DNA from: an uncultured Alphaproteobacteria bacterium
Lineage (GTDB): Bacteria; Pseudomonadota; Alphaproteobacteria; UBA2966
Reading direction: 5' to 3'
DNA: 64,000 bases
NCBI GenBank assembly: GCA_958295725.1
Contig: OY282368.1
Coordinates: 3,444,365 to 3,508,364, forward strand
Made by a program: the position numbers and the translations under genes. How positions within the stretch are numbered: position 1 is the first letter of the stretch; each line of letters opens with the position of its first letter. The notes under the pieces were generated by a model, which saw only the letters and a program-made list of their open reading frames with translations, was not told the origin of the DNA and made no database searches. Below are positions 63,013-64,000 of this stretch, one piece after another.

Positions 63013-64000
63013 ATGAAACCGAACGCACGTCCGCGCCGGCCCCAGTTCTCGTCGGGGCCGTGCGCCAAGCGGCCGGGCTGGACGCCGGCCGTTCTCGACG
63101 GCGCCGTGCTCGGACGATCGCACCGGTCCGCGGACGGCAAGGCCAAGCTCAAGGAGGTCATCGACAGGACTCGCGCGATCCTGCGCGTGCCCGCCGCCCA
63201 TCGCGTCGGAATCGTGCCCGGGTCGGACACCGGAGCCGTCGAGATGACGTTGTGGTCGCTGCTGGGCAGCCGAGGCGTGGACGTCCTCGCCTGGGAGAAC
63301 TTCGGGCGCGAGTGGGTCAAGGACATCGTCGGCCAGCTCCCCCTGGAGGACGCGCGCGTGCTCGAGGCCGACTACGGCGGACTCCCCGATCTCGGTGAAG
63401 TCGACTGTAACCGCGACGTCGTCTTCGTGTGGAACGGCACGACCTCGGGGGTCGCCGTCCCCGACGGCGACTGGATCGCGACCGATCGAAAGGGCCTCAC
63501 CATCTGTGACGCGACCTCCGCCGCGTTCGCGTTGCCCTTGCCTTGGGAGAAGCTCGATGCAGTGGCCTTCTCCTGGCAGAAGGTCCTGGGCGGCGAGGGT
63601 GGACACGGGATGCTGGTTCTCGGGCCGCGTGCCGTGGAGAGGCTCGAGTGCCACGTTCCGGACTGGCCGCTTCCCAAGATCTTCCGGCTGACCGCGGGGG
63701 GAAGGCTCAACGAGGCGATCTTCGCCGGGGAAACCATCAACACGCCGTCGATGCTCTGCGTCGAGGACGTGCTCGACGCCCTGGCGTGGGCGGAGAAGGT
63801 CGGCGGGCTCGACGGCCTCGTGGCCCGAACCCGGGCCAACGGCGCGGCGATCGCGGACTGGGTCGAGGCGACTCCCTGGGTGGATTACCTCGCCGCGGCG
63901 CCCGAGACCCGCTCGCCGACATCCGTCTGCCTCGGTTTCACGGAACCCTGGTTCGCGGAGTTGTCAGCCGACGAGCGGACCGCCGTGCCCAGACAAATCG
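63013..64000 (+). CDS. serC: Phosphoserine aminotransferase, 3' end outside the window
   Basis: PLP enzyme converting 3-phosphohydroxypyruvate to phosphoserine. 329 codons are visible from ATG 63013 (GGAAGAGG before it) and no stop is met. The sequence has [11 protein letters not shown] at residues 13-23, [14 protein letters not shown] near 33-46, [18 protein letters not shown], and the PLP lysine K190 in [12 protein letters not shown]; these mark the alphaproteobacterial/archaeal SerC type rather than the E. coli type. Divergent from the SNase gene, with 135 bp between. serA and others commonly follow but are outside. Confidence 0.95.
   Translation, partial: MKPNARPRRPQFSSGPCAKRPGWTPAVLDGAVLGRSHRSADGKAKLKEVIDRTRAILRVPAAHRVGIVPGSDTGAVEMTLWSLLGSRGVDVLAWENFGREWVKDIVGQLPLEDARVLEADYGGLPDLGEVDCNRDVVFVWNGTTSGVAVPDGDWIATDRKGLTICDATSAAFALPLPWEKLDAVAFSWQKVLGGEGGHGMLVLGPRAVERLECHVPDWPLPKIFRLTAGGRLNEAIFAGETINTPSMLCVEDVLDALAWAEKVGGLDGLVARTRANGAAIADWVEATPWVDYLAAAPETRSPTSVCLGFTEPWFAELSADERTAVPRQI

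Overview
The window is GC-rich chromosomal DNA, most likely from an alphaproteobacterium of the Rhodospirillales type, probably a free-living aerobe. This rests on gene content and order: hemC divergent from tsaD-gpsA; a DUF1674/SdhAF4 gene divergent from rsmB; rpe followed by a heparinase II/III-family gene and, further on, purH; a 180-kDa class NAD-glutamate dehydrogenase; an Suv3-like helicase followed by an S4 protein, TerB, fdxA and carD; a COQ9-like TetR protein; and the alphaproteobacterial type of serC. No rRNA, tRNA or CRISPR array was seen.

Layout. 1-7.0 kb is housekeeping: hemC (partial), tsaD, an ABM-domain gene, gpsA, an EVE-domain gene, a Rieske protein, a creatininase-family gene and acetyl-CoA synthetase. 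7.3-18.0 kb is a catabolic stretch: an epoxide hydrolase/dehalogenase-like alpha/beta hydrolase, two NIPSNAP genes around a 3-hydroxyisobutyrate dehydrogenase-like gene, a Zn amidohydrolase, cupin, GST, haloacid dehalogenase-like protein, PanB-like protein, HpcH/HpaI aldolase and a D-2-hydroxyacid dehydrogenase with a frameshifted 3' end. A mobile-element scar (integrase fragment plus a small gene) lies at 14.2-14.94 kb. 18.0-22.4 kb is a spermidine/putrescine-type ABC importer operon on the minus strand.

22.9-30.1 kb is a defence island. An AT-rich operon encodes a cytosine-5 methyltransferase, a GHKL ATPase with a C-terminal PD-(D/E)XK nuclease motif (MutL/MORC-like) and a Vsr endonuclease, linked by 4-bp stop/start overlaps. 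It is flanked by an IS5-family transposase remnant on one side and decayed VapC-type PIN and MobF-relaxase remnants on the other. A GC-rich MmeI-type restriction-methylation enzyme follows. A broken hicA and a convergent HicB-like gene sit between rsmB and rpe.

35.2-42.1 kb looks like a composite insertion separating the heparinase gene from purH. It holds a TviB-like nucleotide-sugar dehydrogenase, a complete IS481-family element with a 5-bp target duplication, an EPS-type winged-helix regulator with an RfaH/NusG-like protein, and the biotin ECF importer (bioM, bioN, bioY) interrupted by a DUF3800 gene whose expected ATG is ACG. 42.2-64 kb returns to core genes: purH, an UMF1-type MFS protein, NAD-GDH, upp, methylmalonyl-CoA mutase, an M23 peptidase, the helicase-S4-TerB-fdxA-carD run, a phosphatase-like protein lacking its metal ligands, a COQ9-like regulator, an M48 lipoprotein protease with an SNase-fold protein, and the start of serC.
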